A stretch of 64,000 nt of DNA from Listeria booriae (GTDB lineage: Bacteria; Bacillota; Bacilli; Lactobacillales; Listeriaceae). The DNA is taken from NCBI RefSeq assembly GCF_000766865.1, contig NZ_JNFA01000024.1, forward strand, positions 1 through 64,000, written 5' to 3'. The translations under genes and the position numbers were made by a program. Positions 63,460 through 64,000 of this stretch are shown here, in pieces (position 1 is the stretch's first letter; each line of letters starts with the position of its first letter). A model generated the notes under the pieces. The model did not search any database and had not been told where the DNA came from. It worked only from the letters and a program-made list of their open reading frames with translations.

Positions 63460-64000
63460 TTAATGCTGTTCTTTAATCAGGCCTTGACGATACGCGCTCA
63501 GCAGGCATTTTAGTTCGTCAACTTGTTGTAAAAGTTCTTTTCCGATGTCTGTGTCGCGAACTAATTTGCGTTCGGTTTCGGTTTCGATGACTTGGCGTGT
63601 GGATAAAATATCGGTTTCTTGGGTGATGGCGTCTTCGGTGGATGTGAACGGTTGATGCGAGACGAGTTGTAAGCCGAATGAGTTGTAGAGGAGCGTATAG
63701 CCCGCCAGTCCTGTTGTTTTTTGATAGGCCGGAGAGAAGCCACCGTCGATTACGAGCATTTTGCCGTTTGCTTTGATTGGGCTTTCGCCTTTTCCTTCTT
63801 TGACAGGTGTGTGGCCATTTATGATATGACCGCTGCTATCTAAATCGAATTCCGCTAAAATTTTCTGGCATGTTTCTTCTTCGTTGCGTAGTCGGTAATA
63901 GGCGTTTTTTTGCTCGACGTGGGTTTCTTTGTCTGCTACAAAATAACGTTCAAACGTGGTCATTTCGCTTTTTCCAAATAAGGATGAGGCGGCTCCTGTC
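63460..64000 (-). CDS. fbp: Fructose-1,6-bisphosphatase class III, C-terminal part
   Basis: The frame is open to the right edge (upstream residues [16 protein letters not shown]), so the ATG at 63963 is internal and the gene continues outside the window. [30 protein letters not shown] is the class III FBPase signature, with the His and Asp metal ligands, and the YRQG tail ends the protein. It hydrolyses fructose 1,6-bisphosphate in gluconeogenesis. No terminator with strong stem was noted in the 140 nt to the aspartokinase gene. Confidence 0.9.
   Translation of the reverse strand, partial: TGAASSLFGKSEMTTFERYFVADKETHVEQKNAYYRLRNEEETCQKILAEFDLDSSGHIINGHTPVKEGKGESPIKANGKMLVIDGGFSPAYQKTTGLAGYTLLYNSFGLQLVSHQPFTSTEDAITQETDILSTRQVIETETERKLVRDTDIGKELLQQVDELKCLLSAYRQGLIKEQH

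Noticed and set aside
1-64000. CRISPR arrays, rRNA, tRNA and insertion sequences
   Set aside because: No short regularly spaced repeats, no tRNA-like cloverleaf, no transposase frame or terminal repeats were seen by eye.

Overview
The window reads as a chromosomal segment of a low-to-moderate GC Firmicute, most probably Listeria in the broad sense. Reasons: the pdxR/pdxST/pta/feoAB and AraC/oxidoreductase/isomerase/ThuA blocks match, as I recall them, blocks of the L. monocytogenes chromosome; there are strong AGGAGG-type ribosome binding sites; there is a PrfA-like Crp/Fnr regulator; and there are Listeria-type Ig-repeat secreted proteins. A complete mannitol operon argues against L. monocytogenes itself and for one of the mannitol-using Listeria species.

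Layout. 1-5168: the 3' part of a very large secreted repeat protein. 5364-17331: a lipoprotein gene followed by a Wzy-dependent polysaccharide locus (glycosyltransferases, Wzz-like protein, tyrosine kinase, polymerase, priming transferase, flippase, SGNH-like enzyme, UDP-sugar dehydrogenase and epimerase, and a small HTH protein). 17478-19386: metallo-hydrolase, VOC protein and AraC regulator. 19459-24045: a five-gene sugar-oxidation operon (two Gfo/Idh/MocA dehydrogenases, two TIM-barrel isomerases, one ThuA). 24151-25195: an Abi_2/HEPN defence gene plus a probable small structured RNA with its own promoter. 25250-27661: Fur-boxed feoAB with a small Cys-rich partner. 27773-35024: rsuA, pta, a lipoprotein, pdxST, pdxR with a long repeat-filled leader, and an extended msrA. 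35073-37325: two YxeA-like genes and a MATE exporter.

37411-41931: the nrdAB-flavodoxin-thioredoxin operon behind two pairs of NrdR-like boxes. 42129-42685: a toxin remnant and a SUKH immunity gene. 42950-48244: a CRE-controlled mtlA-mtlR-mtlF-mtlD operon. 48294-52683: MazG-like hydrolase, MreB-like protein, a membrane-anchored HExxH protein and an orphan PTS IIC. 52747-53579: a long gap with no large ORF that holds one small ORF with good signals. 53580-57666: a regulator/ABC/GNAT operon. 57804-64000: GntR-like and Crp-like regulators, a P-type ATPase, an aspartokinase and the 3' part of fbp.

The most notable candidate system is the Abi_2 gene with the RNA gene directly behind it. Next come the triplicated, covarying stem-loop in front of pdxR, the Wzy polysaccharide locus, the oxidation/isomerisation sugar operon, and the probable ATA initiation codon of a YxeA gene. 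All function calls rest on reading the sequence and on family knowledge; no database search was possible.
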